A stretch of DNA of 64,000 nt, taken from contig NC_079492.1 of assembly GCF_020520425.1 (NCBI RefSeq), positions 144,181,861 to 144,245,860 on the forward strand. Direction: 5' to 3'. The notes beneath the pieces were generated by a model that did not search any database, was not told the origin of the DNA, and worked only from the letters and a program-made list of their open reading frames with translations. The stretch is from Spinacia oleracea (taxonomy: Eukaryota; Streptophyta; Magnoliopsida; Caryophyllales; Amaranthaceae). Each line of letters opens with the position of its first letter. The stretch's first letter is position 1. The translations under genes were made by a program, and so were the position numbers. Positions 24,947 through 41,095 of the stretch are shown here, piece after piece.

Positions 24947-25251
24947 TAGAAGATTAAAAGGACGAGGACACGTCCCTCAAAACGTTCTAAAATAACTCTA
25001 CAAGGTAGAGTTTGAGCAATATCGATCATTGTATGAAAAATCAATGACTCATATAGTCATATATTAACTTTCTAAAATCCCCCTTATTTTTTCTCATTAA
25101 TATCTACCTACTGATTTCCCCTTTCCACTAATATGAGCCATTGATTATAGAGGATCCAGACTCTCCCAGGAGTTAAACGTAAATAGAATTTGTTCAATTT
25201 ATATTTGTTACTCCGCGGTAAGACTCTACCAGTCAAAACTCAACTCGACTC
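24947..25251. other. Gene-free DNA
   Basis: AT-rich spacer with no supported feature. Confidence 0.4.
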
Positions 25252-25653
25252 AGGGCGTGTTCGGCGGTAGCTTTTGAGGTAGCGGGTAGCGTTTTGACCG
25301 AGTCAAGACGCTACTTGTAAAATTTGTAAGTGTTTGGCGAGGTAGCGATTTAGGTAGCGGTTAGCGGTAGAGGTAGCGGTTGAGTAGCTTTTATCAAACG
25401 TTAAAATTAGTAGCGTTTAAGGTAGCGGGTAGCGTTTGACAAATTTATAATAAAGTTTTAAATAATATTTCACCTTTTATTTTATTTTATAATATCAACC
25501 GCTACTTTTACCGAACACTCATATCAGTTACCCGCTACCTTTGACAGCTAACCGTTACCCGCTACTATTGACCGCTACCCGCTACTCCAACCGTTACCCG
25601 CTACTGAACCGCTACCCGCTACCCGCTACCGCTACTTTTGCCGAACAGGGCCT
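25252..25653. mobile_element. hAT-like MITE with GGTAGCGGGTAGCG subterminal repeats
   Basis: About 402 bp, with ends AGGGCGTGTTCGGC and the inverse of GCCGAACAGGGCCT. Inside each end are many copies of GGTAGCG (left) and of its complement CGCTACC (right), a subterminal repeat pattern usual for hAT transposase binding. No clear 8-bp duplication was found. It sits about 250 bp upstream of the UGE promoter. Confidence 0.75.
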
Positions 25654-25894
25654 CAATATGGATAAAATAAGCTTAATTAGATGTAAAATAAAAATAAAAA
25701 TAAAAATAAAAAAAAAATAAAAAAAAATAAAAAACCCTAATAAAACAGCAAGTATCTCTACACAACAAGAATTTCCAATTTCCGTTTTTACCAACCTTTA
25801 AACCATTGGGATTCCAAATCCCACCAGGCATCACCGCATCAACAATCACAATATAAGTCCAACACAAACACAATAGGCTGCGCCCTTGCGGGAA

Positions 25895-26047
25895 TGTTCT
25901 CTTATATATACTCTTCCTTCTCCCTCTCTTACACCTCTCAACCACCTATTTTCTCTCTCTAGTTCCCCCCCTCTCTCTCTCTGCAATTCACTCAACTGCA
26001 ACTCTTTCGATCTTTCTAATTTTCTAGAAATCCACTGTTATCAATCA
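25895..26047 (+). promoter_or_regulatory. Promoter and 5' UTR of the UGE gene
   Basis: A TATA-like CTTATATATACTC at about 25900 is followed by a CT-rich leader (CCTCTCTCTCTCTGCAATTC), typical of strongly expressed plant genes. It runs without a splice signal into the ATG at 26048. Confidence 0.65.
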
Positions 26048-29859
<3,812 letters not shown>

Positions 29860-30860
29860 TTGATACACACCAGCACAAAAAGAACAAATACACACACATA
29901 TGTACAATCTAATCCCAATGGTACAGCCACTACCACACCACCATACCATTTCATCCACAAGCCTAACTCTATAGGAATATAGCATAAAAATAATGCCCAA
30001 GTTTTTATAAAAGCCTATTTGTTAAGCATATAGTATTATGTTAGTGTTAATGGGCTATTAAGTATAATTTCATGTAACTATCTAATTTATTATAGGTAAT
30101 ATTTTAAAAGGGAAAGAAAAAAGTATATTCTATTTTAGAAGATCAATTATTTTGCATGTGCTCTCTTTTGGGCTGATTACTACAAGCTGGAAAGTTCATT
30201 GTCCAAGTCACCAGGAAGCTGTAACTCATGGAAACTAAACTGGTACAAGTATTTCTCAACAACCCCCTTTCCCCTGTCCGACCGCCTTTTCGTTGTTAAT
30301 TGTAGGATCAGTATGGTTTTTAGGTACCGAAGATAGTGATTTTTCTGGTATGTTTTAGGGTTGCTTTTTATTTTTGATTCATTTAATTATTTGATTAATA
30401 TTTTTTTAGTGTTAGTAAATTATGATTCTTTATTGGTAGTAGAATGAATAATTTCAATTATTGGGTTTGTATTTTTCTGAATAAGACTTGGTTGTTCATG
30501 GCGAAGTTGTTGCCAATGACCTTTGTTCAATCTTGTAGTTTATTCCATGATACAGTACAACGTTATGATTTGATTCTTGTTTCTCTGGCATACAATGATG
30601 TGCTCTCTACTACTTTGTGTTAAGGATTTTTGATTGAAAAATGCCATGTATAATGCTCTAAACATGCGAAGAACGTGCGATATTAGTCAACAATTGGGTT
30701 GTAAAAGACCGAAAGACATTTTTGTTTTGTGGATTTGACAAACGTTTGAAAACAATCGTCCAATTTCTCTTATAGTCTTATGTGACAGACTGACAGTAGC
30801 CTCTGTCCTTTGATAAACTATAGAGTATCAACTCGGCCTAGTCGATGGGGTTGGTGCCGG
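29860..30860. other. UGE 3' UTR and downstream intergenic
   Basis: The 3' UTR probably ends within 29860-30150. The rest is AT-rich with no gene. Confidence 0.45.
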
Positions 30861-31140
30861 TTAGACCCGATCAAGATGAGCTCGGCCCGCCGGCCTGGCA
30901 CGAAATTTTGCGAGTTTGGGTAGAATTTTTCGGCCCGGTAGAATTTTTTGGGTGGGTTTGGGAAACATAAAACTACACTTTTTAGTTATAAATTTGACCC
31001 AACCTGAAGCCCGGTAATTTAGGCCTGAAATAGCGGGTTTGAGCACTTTTTTTGACCCGATTCTTGGCCCGGTCCGGCATAGCGGGTTGATTTTTAATGC
31101 CTCGGCCCGGCCCGCCATTTGATCAGGTCTAGTGCCGGTG
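30860..31140. mobile_element. Inverted-repeat element rich in GGCCCG
   Basis: Left end AGACCCGATCAAGATG with CTCGGCCCGCC; right end GGCCCGGCCCGCC with ATTTGATCAGGTCT. These are imperfect inverses. A related, more decayed sequence lies at 50664-50890 (GGCCTGATCAAACGG onward). The minus-strand ORF across it has only low-complexity content. Class not determined; a MITE or foldback is likeliest. Confidence 0.6.
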
Positions 31141-31950
31141 AATAGAGACTTAACCGTTAACCTCGTTAGCAGGGTTGGTTGATGGGTTCTTTGGGGACTA
31201 GTGGGCCAGTAGCGGGAGTCATGGTGTGTCAAGGGTGGGCGACCGACCATCCAATTTTATAAAAATAGGTTTATACATTATATTTATATGTCGACACCCC
31301 GATTCAGTACTCCTGACTAAATAACTGTTTTACAAATATGTCGACACCTCAATTTAAAAATTCTGGCTCCGCCAATGTTAGGAACACGTACCTTTGTCTA
31401 CCATTTAAATAGCGAGCACTAACACCCCTTCTCTCGATCCAAACCCCACTTTAACGACTTGCAACCAAACCTAAATTGGTTAGCGCGTATAAAGATCGAG
31501 GAAGGACTGATGAGATATGAATATATGATCATATGAAGCTTTGATCTTTGGAGTTGTGGAAATTGTGTAATACTTTAACAAATAGAAAGAATGAGGGACT
31601 ATGAAAATATATTAATTTTAGCTTTCGAGTGGTTAGGAAGTCAGAATTGAGTTATCCAATTTCAAACATCATGGTCAGGTTATTTTGGTCCGTTTTACTA
31701 GGTCTAATATCATGTATAATTGCTTCTCTTAATCTCAAATTAAACCCCAACTCAATTCAACTTTCTGGTACAACTACATTAAATAGGGAATAGTTTTCAC
31801 ACACAAACACCCCCCCCCCCCAAAAAAAACCAATTGAATAGGGTATAGTAATTTGAAATGTATACTAATTTCAATATTTGGTTATTCAAAGTCTATTAAA
31901 CTTCACCTAATTTGGATTTGAGCCAGGTTAAGCCTAATTCGGAGAAAGCT
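31141..31950. other. Gene-free DNA
   Basis: Includes two copies of ATGTCGACACC near 31290 and 31340 ahead of CTGGCTCCGCCAATG. It looks like a decayed retroelement end but is not assignable. A run of about 12 C lies near 31810. Confidence 0.35.
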
Positions 31951-31956
31951 CTACTA

Positions 31957-32100
31957 ACAAATGTTATTGCATACCCAAATCTTAAATGTGACCCTGATAA
32001 AGACAAAACTAATCTTTAAATGGACCCTGATAAAGACAATCGTCCAATGTGACCCTGATAAAGACAAAACTAATCTTAAACAAATGTTATTGCATCCCCC
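31957..32100. repeat. Short tandem repeat with GACCCTGATAAAGACAA
   Basis: Three occurrences of GACCCTGATAAAGACAA, two of them followed by AACTAATCTT. The block is bracketed by ACAAATGTTATTGCAT on both sides, so it appears to be a local duplication. Confidence 0.8.
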
Positions 32101-33280
32101 TATTGGGTTTTCCCTTGCTATGGTTCGCCCCTTGAACAATTGATAGCTTTACCCATAAAAAATCTTCTTGTTGCATTGGTGTCTCATCCCCTTAACTGCA
32201 CTTTAGATTATTTTGTTTAGGTTAATTGGGGGTTTTGATTTGCTTATGTAAATGCTTTTGAGCTTCTCTGAGCTTATTTAGTTGGTTGCTTTCTGATTTG
32301 TCAATTATTTTGGCTTACATTGGGTATCAAGAAGCTCATTACAAATTAGATAAACTATTTCGATTTACTCAGAATAAAAGTGTCGCTCTTTCCACATAAG
32401 ATAATTATGGAACTGTTGCAGACTTGCAGCATATATGCAGACTGATGACACAAACAGAAACTTGGTGATAATTTCTTTTGTACTTTCTGTTGGTGAAGAT
32501 CCAATATTGAAAACCATCATTATATTTACAACATTAGTTAGATAAGGTTTAAACTGCAGTTTCGATGTCGAACAAAACCAATGATACAATAAAAATACTT
32601 CTGAAATAATTTTGAATATTTATTAATACAACATTATTTGATTACACAAATGACAAGATGCCAACTCTAGGAAGAGCATCTCTAAGATGTCCAAGATTGC
32701 TCAGTCATGAAAAGCTCACGCTCTGAAACGACTATTCCTCAAACATGAAACCACGAGATAATAAGCTGATGTCCAAGATTGCTCAGTCATTTTTGAGGAG
32801 CGCAAATCCAGGAAATGTTACTTCCCTGCAATGTCAAATAAGAGTAACACTTTCTACGTAAATTATTTCTCTACAGCTCGTCACTAAGACTTTCTACGTA
32901 AATCATTTCTCTACAATTATACACAAAGATCTATTAGCATTGAAAATACAGTTACTCCTTAGTTACAGCTACATCAGACAGATTACTACAATTCTTCCTT
33001 TTCTAACAAAAAACTACTAAATAGGCTACTATTCTTAGTGAAAGTTAATGAGAATTATGAATGGTGAGAGTCTCAAAGATGTATAATTAGAGATACAATG
33101 AATCGATTTTAAACTGTAACCTGACACAATGTACCATATCAGCTCCGTAATAAGTTGTGTGCGTTATTTCCCAACCACTTGATTCAATGTTAGAATTCTC
33201 CTTCTACGAATCTACGCTGACAATGGAATATGGATTATAAATTATAATTCTTACCTCTCCTCTATATCCTCTCGAGGATT
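32101..33280. other. Gene-free DNA
   Basis: AT-rich. Contains direct repeats at about 32685-32790 (TGTCCAAGATTGCTCAGTCAT twice) and about 32860-32920 (GACTTTCTACGTAAATNATTTC twice). No supported gene. Confidence 0.4.
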
Positions 33281-33287
33281 ATATTTT

Positions 33288-34972
33288 GAGGATCTATTTC
33301 TTTCTCAAGTGTTTTGCAACCTTTCAGACGTGTAGCTGCCACAACTGTGATCACAGCCTGCAAAAGGGGCCAAGGAAGTTCAGACGGAGTTTCTTAAATC
33401 TAAACACTATATAACCAAAAGAGATTCTTAAATCCTAATTCAAATAACTTCTACCATTTGTCACTTTTGGAGAAACCCATAGGATATATGATTGAGAACA
33501 ATGATAAGTAGCTACTGATAATGACATAAGTGATTTATGATTAATATCCTTTTTCATAAATCATTTTGTCCACAACATTTTGCAGCTTGCTTTCCAAAGC
33601 TGCAGTAGAGAAACTCCAAGCTAATTTGATTACAATTTATAACAAGACATCATTTCAGTGCCCAATATGTAAGAAGGGTACTCAACCGAAAGTACGTATG
33701 CAAGGAGTGTTCAAAGAAAAGGTTTTTTGTCCACATTAGTGACAATTAGTGACAATTAGTTTTGTTGAAAGGCTAATGGAATCCATAATGGCATTTCAAC
33801 TCATAAAGTGAAACACAAACATTACAAGTATTTTATTGTTTGAGACAAACTCGGGTTTTGCAACAAAGAGTGTCATGGCATCATAATCTGAAGCAAATGA
33901 AATAGTTAGTGCATACCTGCCCAGAAGGGGGGAACACCACACAACAAGATATACAATAACTCCAACACTCCAAACATCGATCTCTGGACCATAGTGACGT
34001 TTTAGAACTTCATGAGCCATGCAGTCTGCCTACTATCTCAGAAAATTTCTCACCTGCCAATGAAACCCTTTTTAAGTACAACCTTGGCAGTAATTAGAGA
34101 TCAATAACACAATGCCTTTAGTGTAATAGTCTAATGTACAAGGAACAAAATGAAAACAAGAAAATAATACTAGCTCAGTGGTAATACCCTTCTTAAAAGT
34201 TACCGACAATCCGAATTATGTCCCTATGCATTACTCCATGGGTATGCCACATCTGCCAGAACCCCCCCCCCCCCCCCCCCCCCCCCCAAAAGAATATCAT
34301 ATAAAGAAATGATAGAAGAGATGACATGGTCAAGAATACGCACATTAGTATCTCTTCTGCCTGAACTGCAGTGAAAGAATCACAACCAAGTTCATGAACT
34401 GCAATAACCAGTTTATAACTCCGCAAATTCAACAGAGGTATTCCATCAACTCTGCAAATATGTGTACAAAGAAGAAGTTTATAACGATGTCAACATGTCA
34501 GTCAAATAAGAGGATATTACCAATTGATCGACTTTCTTAAAGGAAACAACATATGTTAATAAAGATGACAGAGTACAAGTAGAAGGTTAGAGCTACCTTC
34601 TTCCGGATATGAACCCTATGCCCATACAGAACCGTAGATAATACTCCAAGTACAGCGCCGGAATACTCTGCAAGAAGTTATCTGAATTGAACAACTGCGG
34701 AAATTGATTAACTTCTCTCATATTGACATCATATGCAAAACAAGGATGCAAGCAGCACGTTTACAGTCAATATTGCAGAAGAAATACATGAGAAAATGAT
34801 GTTTATAAAGAATGCTATGAAGTATAAACTGAAACTTCATCATGGGAGGGGATTTTATACAAATTTCAATCATTAGGAAATACAAAGCTGACAATAGGAG
34901 AACATTACCCAATAGGGCCACATGCATTGACCCCTTTCATCCAAAGGATGCAATATAAAGTTGTTATGCTCT
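33288..34972 (-). pseudogene. Broken CDPK-like kinase and adjacent orphan exon-like blocks
   Basis: Read on the minus strand, 34262-34190 carries the catalytic-loop start MWHTHGVMHRD but then IIRIVGNF instead of LKPENF. 34040-33918 carries [15 protein letters not shown] and GVIVYLVV, the kinase subdomain VIII-IX block of a calcium-dependent protein kinase. The upstream EIVG..Y segment is in another frame, and M-A-H replaces the expected APE. No EF-hands or kinase N-lobe were found, so this is a fragment. Interspersed blocks with splice-like borders (34972-34918, 34669-34600, 34455-34330 reading VDGIPLLNLRSYKLVIAVHE, and 33360-33265 ending NIILERI) are not kinase sequence that I recognise. They may be exons of a second decayed gene. 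Confidence 0.6.
34261..34287. repeat. Homopolymer run of about 27 C
   Basis: An uninterrupted cytosine run next to the kinase fragment. Its exact length in a genome assembly is unreliable. Confidence 0.9.
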
Positions 34973-36360
34973 GTATAACCAATTTCCTTGGCATTGCTAC
35001 TGAAGCATTGTGGCATATACCTATTTCACACCCTAAAAACTCAACTTTAGCTATGAACACACAACAACTACAATGAACGTTCTTAAAAAAAATCTAGTGC
35101 TCATTCTCCCTATTGCCTGAATTCAAGAGACCACAAACTCAAAAGGGGGATAAATAAATGGTAGGATAGAACAAGTGAACAACATAGAAGTAAACATGAT
35201 AACTCGTCTACCAGCCAATATAAAACATGAATCACCAAATACTCTTGCTTATTGTGGCTTCAAACTCAAGACTAAGGAGACAAGAATTGAAGACATCTTT
35301 GCATTGAAATCCCAAAGGAAGGGATGCATCAAGATACCCATTAATATTATGCTTATTAAGTAAGAAAAGACATTGCCTCAAAATCTAAGTGTTAGCACAA
35401 ACTAATACGAAGTATGTTCATACTTCTTTTAGGTATATTGTAATAGCTACGTACCCTATTAGCTATTCAAAAGTTCATTACTATAATCCCAAATAACCAG
35501 AATTTTACAAGAATTATGTTGGTTCACAAGCATCAAAATTGTAGCTATTCAAGCTCATACTATCTAACAACCAACTTTTTCTATTTCTAGAGACCTACAA
35601 AAACTCACGTCTTCGCCAAAACTACAAACCAAGAGACCAAAGGATTTGTAGCCTTAAAGAGAGAAGGATCCATTACCCATTCACATTCTTCAAAACTCGG
35701 TCATTGCCAGAGAGGCTCTCTCTTTAAGCAAACCATGGCACCCAGCCTTAATCAGAGTCGGGGTTAGACCCTGTTCATGTAAAACAAACATTTCAGTACT
35801 CAAAATTAATTAACACTCAACATAATTTAGAATGTGAAACACTTTTTGAAATTCAAATAATACGTGTTAAAAAGGCAAATCACATATTTTATCCATGAAT
35901 ACTCAAAATTGAGTATCAAGTAGCAAAAAGTAACACTAACCACAAATATCACCCATGATGTAACTATTACAATCAGCATGTAACATATAATCCTCATCTC
36001 AGACTGATAAAGCAAAGAGTGGTTGAAAATTTCAGAAATTTATACAAATAACACTTGAATGAAAGTATTCGGGATTATAAAAGAATACCCGAAAAAATCT
36101 AGATGGGAAATGAACCCATGAAGCCCTGTTACAACTGAAAATAATGACAAACTGAAATATTCATACTCTAGGTTAAAGACAACATGTAAACTCAAGATCC
36201 AATCAAACAAATAAACCCAACAAAACACACAAGTGGTGGTGATCATGATACACCTACAGAACAGACATTTATCAAGACAAAGGCAGATATCGAATATCGA
36301 TAAAGGTGTAACCCCTAAACTAATATGACAGATGGATTAATCATGTAGGTAAGGCCAACA
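34973..36360. other. Gene-free or intronic AT-rich DNA
   Basis: No supported coding block. If the minus-strand blocks on either side belong to one gene, this is its intron. Confidence 0.35.
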
Positions 36361-36964
36361 TGCATGCCAAAACAAATAGGGTTTTTCCGACTATACAACA
36401 ACGTGCCTGCATACCATGTATGTGAAGCAATGGTCAACCCTGTCAACACTGAACAATTTGGAGGAAGATAGATCCCACCCAGAAACACATATTGAATGTG
36501 ATGAAGAACCTATGAGAGAAAAGAGAACAAGGATAAATGTAAAATTGGAAGGGTGAAGAAAGAGGGGGAAAGGAAGGGGTACGTAAAAGGCAAAACTTCT
36601 TGTTAAACACTATAAGGAACTTGTCAAAAAATAAACAGTTGCATTCTTGCATGTGGTATTTCTCTATAGAAAGAATTTTTATATGACAAAAGGACTTTTA
36701 GAAGAAGGAAATAATCCAATGAACACATCAAAACACATATCTTATCCTCTACTTTTTCATCAACAACAACCTACACCGAATCAATAACCCACTCATCAAG
36801 CCTCCTATTAACCGACAAGAATAACAAGAACCACATTATTAGCATCCTTCATTAAATGTAGCCAGCGTGATGTTTGTGATAAAATTACCACTGATTGAAA
36901 GAAGTCAGATTAATGCACATTATAGATATGATTGTTCAACAATACGCACCCATCCCCTACACCC

Positions 36965-37005
36965 CTCTCCATCCACACACACACACACACACCCACACAC
37001 ACAAT
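36965..37005. repeat. CA dinucleotide microsatellite
   Basis: About 20 CA units with one CCC interruption. Confidence 0.9.
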
Positions 37006-37385
37006 CTCAATCTATCATACTTCCCACTGCACGTCACCCCTTTAAAAAACATCCTCATTCGAAACAATGGCCGAACACCATTTTATTTTCAATCAATTTA
37101 GAATCATGTAAAAAGTTTGCTATCCTTGTGTGATTGACGTATAAACATCACAAAGTAAACATAAAAAAACAAAAAAAATTCAAACAACCATAACAAACCG
37201 ATCAAAATCAACACAAAAACAATAAAATTTAGCATCATTAATATCATACAAAATCACAAAGTCAACCAATTTCAATTATTAATCTTACAAAAAATCTGAA
37301 AATTAACAAGTATTAACTCAAATCTAAAGATGAACAAAAAAAAAACCCAAAAAAATTGAGAAATAATACTATGTATTAACTTATA

Positions 37386-38292
37386 GACTTGGTGGTCCTA
37401 GTCATGAGCCACATTTCTTCCAGCTCCCTCTCAAGCAATGGATTGTATACAACATTAGCCCCGAGGATGCCACAGACAAGCCTGTTTGGTCAACCTACTT
37501 TGGCATAGCAATCTGGTGGATATGGAGATGGCGAAACAACCTAATCTTTGGCAGACGAGAAGAAATGCCAGTTGATGTTGGAGCATTCATTCAAGTAAGA
37601 TATGATGAAACTAGAAGAGTAATCGAAGATAACACAGGAGCAAGCAACTCAAATGGATTATTGAAGAAAGAAATTAATGTGCACTGGTTGTTCCCTAGTG
37701 CTGGATGGTACGCTCTAAACACAGATGGGGCTGCTAAAGGGTGCCCTGGGCCAGCAGGAGGGGGAGCCATCCTCCATGACCACACAGGACTATTTGTGTC
37801 TGCTTTAACAGCAAATTTTGGTCATTATTCAGCATTCTCAGCTGAGATGAAGGCTTTAGTTCGTGGACTTGAACTTGCTCGCAATCTACGAATTCCTAAG
37901 CTTCTGATACAGATGGACAACATGGCTTGTGTCCAGATTCTTAAAAGCAATGAGTTGGTACCTAATGAATGCACTCACCTGATAAATTTCTGTCGTGATA
38001 TGATCAAAGAAGCTCACTGGAAGGTGGAAATTGTTCACGTATATCGTGAAGGCAACCGGGCTGCGGACTGGTTAGCAACCTAAGGTGCAATGCAAGACGC
38101 ACAACTTCGTGTATTAGGGACTATTCCTGCAGCTCTAGCCAGAATAATAGAGGGAAATATGCTAGGAGTGGCACTGCCACGAACTATTTCTTCCTGATTA
38201 GAGTTGTTTTTTCTTTCTTTTTCTTCCTGTAGTTTTTTTTCTTCTGTTCTGTTTCTTCTCTTTTCTTTAGATTATCCTTATTTGAATCAAAA
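37386..38292 (+). mobile_element. 5'-truncated LINE with zinc-knuckle and RNase H region
   Basis: About 907 bp, open in one frame from its first bases to a TAA at about 38083. It starts GGPSHEPHFFQLPLKQW, then IAIWWIWRWRNNLIFGRR (the zf-RVT-type C-terminal region of plant LINE reverse transcriptases). An RNase H domain follows: WYALNTDGAAKG with the first Asp, AEMKALVRGLELA with Glu, IQMDNMACVQ with Asp, and YREGNRAADWLA with the last Asp. A 3' UTR and a short A-rich tail end it. The target duplication ATGTATTAAC (37371-37380 and 38293-38302) extends five more bases with one mismatch. The RNase H catalytic residues are all present, but this is the tail of an element, not a host RNase H gene. 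Confidence 0.92.
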
Positions 38293-38302
38293 ATGTATTA
38301 AC

Positions 38303-38810
38303 TCATAACTCCTAGAATTTATTATTAATTTATATATTAGTTTGAATAGCCAACCTTGAGTTGAGTTAGAGTTAGAGGTGAGTTAAATTACCATAAATCT
38401 AACCTTAGGTCCCAATTATTGACCAAAAAAATGAGATAATTGGTGATTTTTTTGTAAAACTTAGACCCCAATAATGGGCTTAACTCCTGAAGATTAGTAA
38501 TTACTCCAGTTTTAAAACCCCCCAAAAAAAGACAATAATTCAGGGACATTTGAACCAAGAAAAAAATCGGAAATTTGAATGAAGCAGTTGAACTTAGAAC
38601 ACAAAAACCCAGAAATTCAAGTCCAACCAAGACCAAATCTAAAATCGAGAATTCATATGAAAAAAAAAAAAAAACATCCAGATCAAAGAATAGCATAGAA
38701 AAAAAACCCCAAAAAAAACATCAAACCACAGAAATAGCATCCAGTTCTACGAATCAAAGCATAGTAAAAAAAAATTAAAAAAACACCATATTAGGCAATC
38801 TATAGTCGAC
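38303..38810. other. AT-rich DNA with poly(A) runs
   Basis: No gene. Several A8-A14 runs make long minus-strand T-rich ORFs that are not coding. Confidence 0.45.
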
Positions 38811-39229
38811 TTACCGAAATGGAAGGGAAAGAAGAGACCCTCCATGGAAAAGGAGTGAAGACACCATCTAGCTGATAAAAAATTCGCGAATATCTGACCG
38901 TTTTCTGAAGAACTGAAACCCTAATTTTGCAGAAACCTTCAGGAATTCATCCCCTAAACCCTAGAAATAGATAGCCCGACTCACATTCAGTAGCAATTGA
39001 GGGGAGGGATGCTTCGTTGATGCTTCATCGCCATTGTCATGGTTGAGAATGCGATTTTCAGAGAAAATGAGGAGAGAGAAAAGAGCAAAAAATGCAAACT
39101 TGTGAATATGTGATGTGATGTCCCACATGAAATTGAAATTTGAAGGGAAAAAAACAAAAAGAGAATGGGATGACATAATAGAAGATAAAGTAAAAGCAAT
39201 CGACCAAGCATTTTGTAGGCGCCAAAATC

Positions 39230-41019
39230 ATGGTTGCCTTCACAACAACACCCGCAATTCCAGTTCCAGTTCCAGTTCATCCATCTTCCATTTCTCAACG
39301 AAATACTCCTTTAAACTCTAATTCTTGCTGGAAATCAGTATGGTTTCCTCCTTCTTCTTGTTCTTGTTCTTGTCTCTCCATTTTATTAGCCAACAATACG
39401 AGAAGAAGCACACTTCACCAATTTATTATACCCAAAGTATCTTTCAACCCACAAGGCAACTATGACCTCTCCCTCCTCAGTGATGATGATCTTCAAGGTG
39501 AAATTCAATTATACTATCAAACGTGATTATTGGTTTTTAAATTTTAATTGCGCGAGTTTATTATTAATTGATTCTTTTGTAATTTGGTTTAATTAGCTAA
39601 AGCTCCAGAGCCAATGCCCCCAAAACAAGGAAGATATGAGGTCATCATAGATACTGATGCCATTCGACGTCTAGACTTATCTCCCTTCCAATCTGCCACT
39701 GCCATTTCCTCATCTTCCTCTGGTAATTTTATTTATTTGTTTTTTAGTAGTACATTTTATATGCGTTTTTTTACTAATTTATTCTTATCGTTGTACTCTC
39801 TCTGTATTTGTTTAAGAGATACACTGGTCTTTTCAGGTCATGTTTATTTAAGAGATACACTTGCCATTTTTAGTAACTTATCAACCCCATCATCTAATTA
39901 AATAATCTATCTACACCTCATCCCCACCCCCACTCCCTAAAATGACATGGTCCCCACTTGTTTTTCTTATTAAAATATCTACTCCACCCATTTGGTTTAT
40001 TACTTTATTTCATTCAATTCTTTTTCTTAATACGCGTGCCCGACCAAATATATCCCTTAAATAAATACGGAGGGAGTATTATATTGTTACCAAATATGAA
40101 ACATGTTAAATTAAATTTTATGACAAAAATCATGCATCATAAGTTCATATTAAATGGTATTACATATTTTTGCTAATCTTAGTTTTAACTAGCTACTAAT
40201 CCATAATTCAAATCTTATATCGTATTACGTATACACACAATATGCTCAATGTCATACAAAGTACTCCCCCGAGTCCTGTTTTTGAATAAATGCATCTATT
40301 AGAATGACACTGTACATACACTTGTTGTCAATTTTCAACTTTAACTATTAATATCTTTAACTATTAATTTTCAACTTCAACTTCAACTTCAACTTATGGG
40401 TAAAAGGTTACAAAAAGTTAGTATCATGAAAATGTGACTAATTAAAAAACATGTTATATGATAATTATAGTTAATCCGGAGGAGTATCTGGAACGTACAA
40501 TAGGGTTCACGATAAAGTACAAAAGGGAGGATCCATATGATCAAAGAGAAGTATCAGAATTCCCAGAAATAAGACTTTGGTATGTGAGACTTGATGCCAC
40601 TTATCCTTGGCTTCCCCTTTTGTTGGATTGGCGTGCTGGTGAACTTGCTCGTTATACTGCCATGCTTGTTCCACACCAGGTAACTTATATAATTTTATCG
40701 AGGATACCAATTAAGGACATACTCATAGATAATGTATTATATAGTAGTACTTGTTATCGATTTGGTGATCAATGTTTATTTTGTGTGTGTATGTACTATG
40801 TAGATGAGTATGAGAATGGGAGTGGTGTTCAACCCAGAGGCGTTGGAATTGTTCATCATGAATAAGGTGTTCACAATATACCCTTGGTTAAAGCAACAAG
40901 GTTTTCCCACTTCAAAGGCTAGATTGAAGACTAATGACATGGCTAGAATGCTTGGTTTTGGAATTGGGGACGAGTTGTTTGACTTGATCGATCAACATCC
41001 CGTTTCTTCGCCTACTTAA
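39230..41019 (+). CDS. CRR6: CHLORORESPIRATORY REDUCTION 6, NDH assembly factor
   Basis: Chloroplast stromal factor needed to assemble subcomplex A (the NdhI step) of the NADH dehydrogenase-like complex; homologues occur in cyanobacteria (DUF1817 family). Four exons: 39230-39497, 39597-39722, 40471-40679 and 40804-41019 (TAA), all GT-AG. They total 819 nt, 272 residues. The first ~85 residues are Ser/Pro-rich with few acids, as expected of a chloroplast transit peptide, and are poorly conserved. The conserved core starts with RYEVIIDTDAIRRLDLSPFQ and continues VNPEEYLERTIGFTIKYKRE, LWYVRLDATYPWLPLLLDWR, GELARYTAMLVPHQ, MGVVFNPEALELFIM and MLGFGIGDELFDLIDQ. Intron 2 (748 bp) hosts a Stowaway MITE. 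A tiny Helitron lies 76 bp past the stop. The name rests on recalled family sequence. Confidence 0.88.
39796..40076 (+). mobile_element. Stowaway-type MITE, family B, copy 2 (in CRR6 intron 2)
   Basis: 281 bp between TA dinucleotides. Ends CTCTCTCTGTATTTGTTTAAG and the complement of CTTAAATAAATACGGAGGGAG. Body as in the copy at 11527-11814. Another MITE fragment starting CTCCCCCGAGTCC at about 40263 is in the same intron. Confidence 0.92.
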
Positions 41020-41095
41020 AATGTGTTGAGGGTAGTGGTTATTCATGAGCCACATTACACATAGTAATGCTCCTTGTTAGGACAATCTATACTAT

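Larger units (their letters stand above)
36415..38867 (-). pseudogene. Possible 5' exons of an unidentified minus-strand gene
   Basis: 38867-38815 reads MVSSLLFHGGSLLSLPF and ends at a good donor (TTTCG/GTAAGT); upstream, 38870-38970 has the AGGGTTT words common in plant leaders. 36509-36415 is bounded by TCATAG and /GTATGC and in one frame reads VLHHIQYVFLGGIYLPPNCS. Joining the two directly gives a different frame that stops, so either an exon is missing or the gene is dead. The LINE at 37386-38292 lies between them. I do not recognise the product. Confidence 0.3.

Noticed and set aside
30861-31250. 129-codon minus-strand ORF
   Set aside because: It spans an inverted-repeat element and reads GGCCCG-rich low-complexity sequence.
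37565-38083. A host RNase H gene of 172 codons
   Set aside because: The frame continues upstream into LINE zf-RVT sequence, and the segment has target duplications and an A-rich tail.
38987-39298. 103-codon minus-strand ORF
   Set aside because: It is antisense to the CRR6 first exon and leader.
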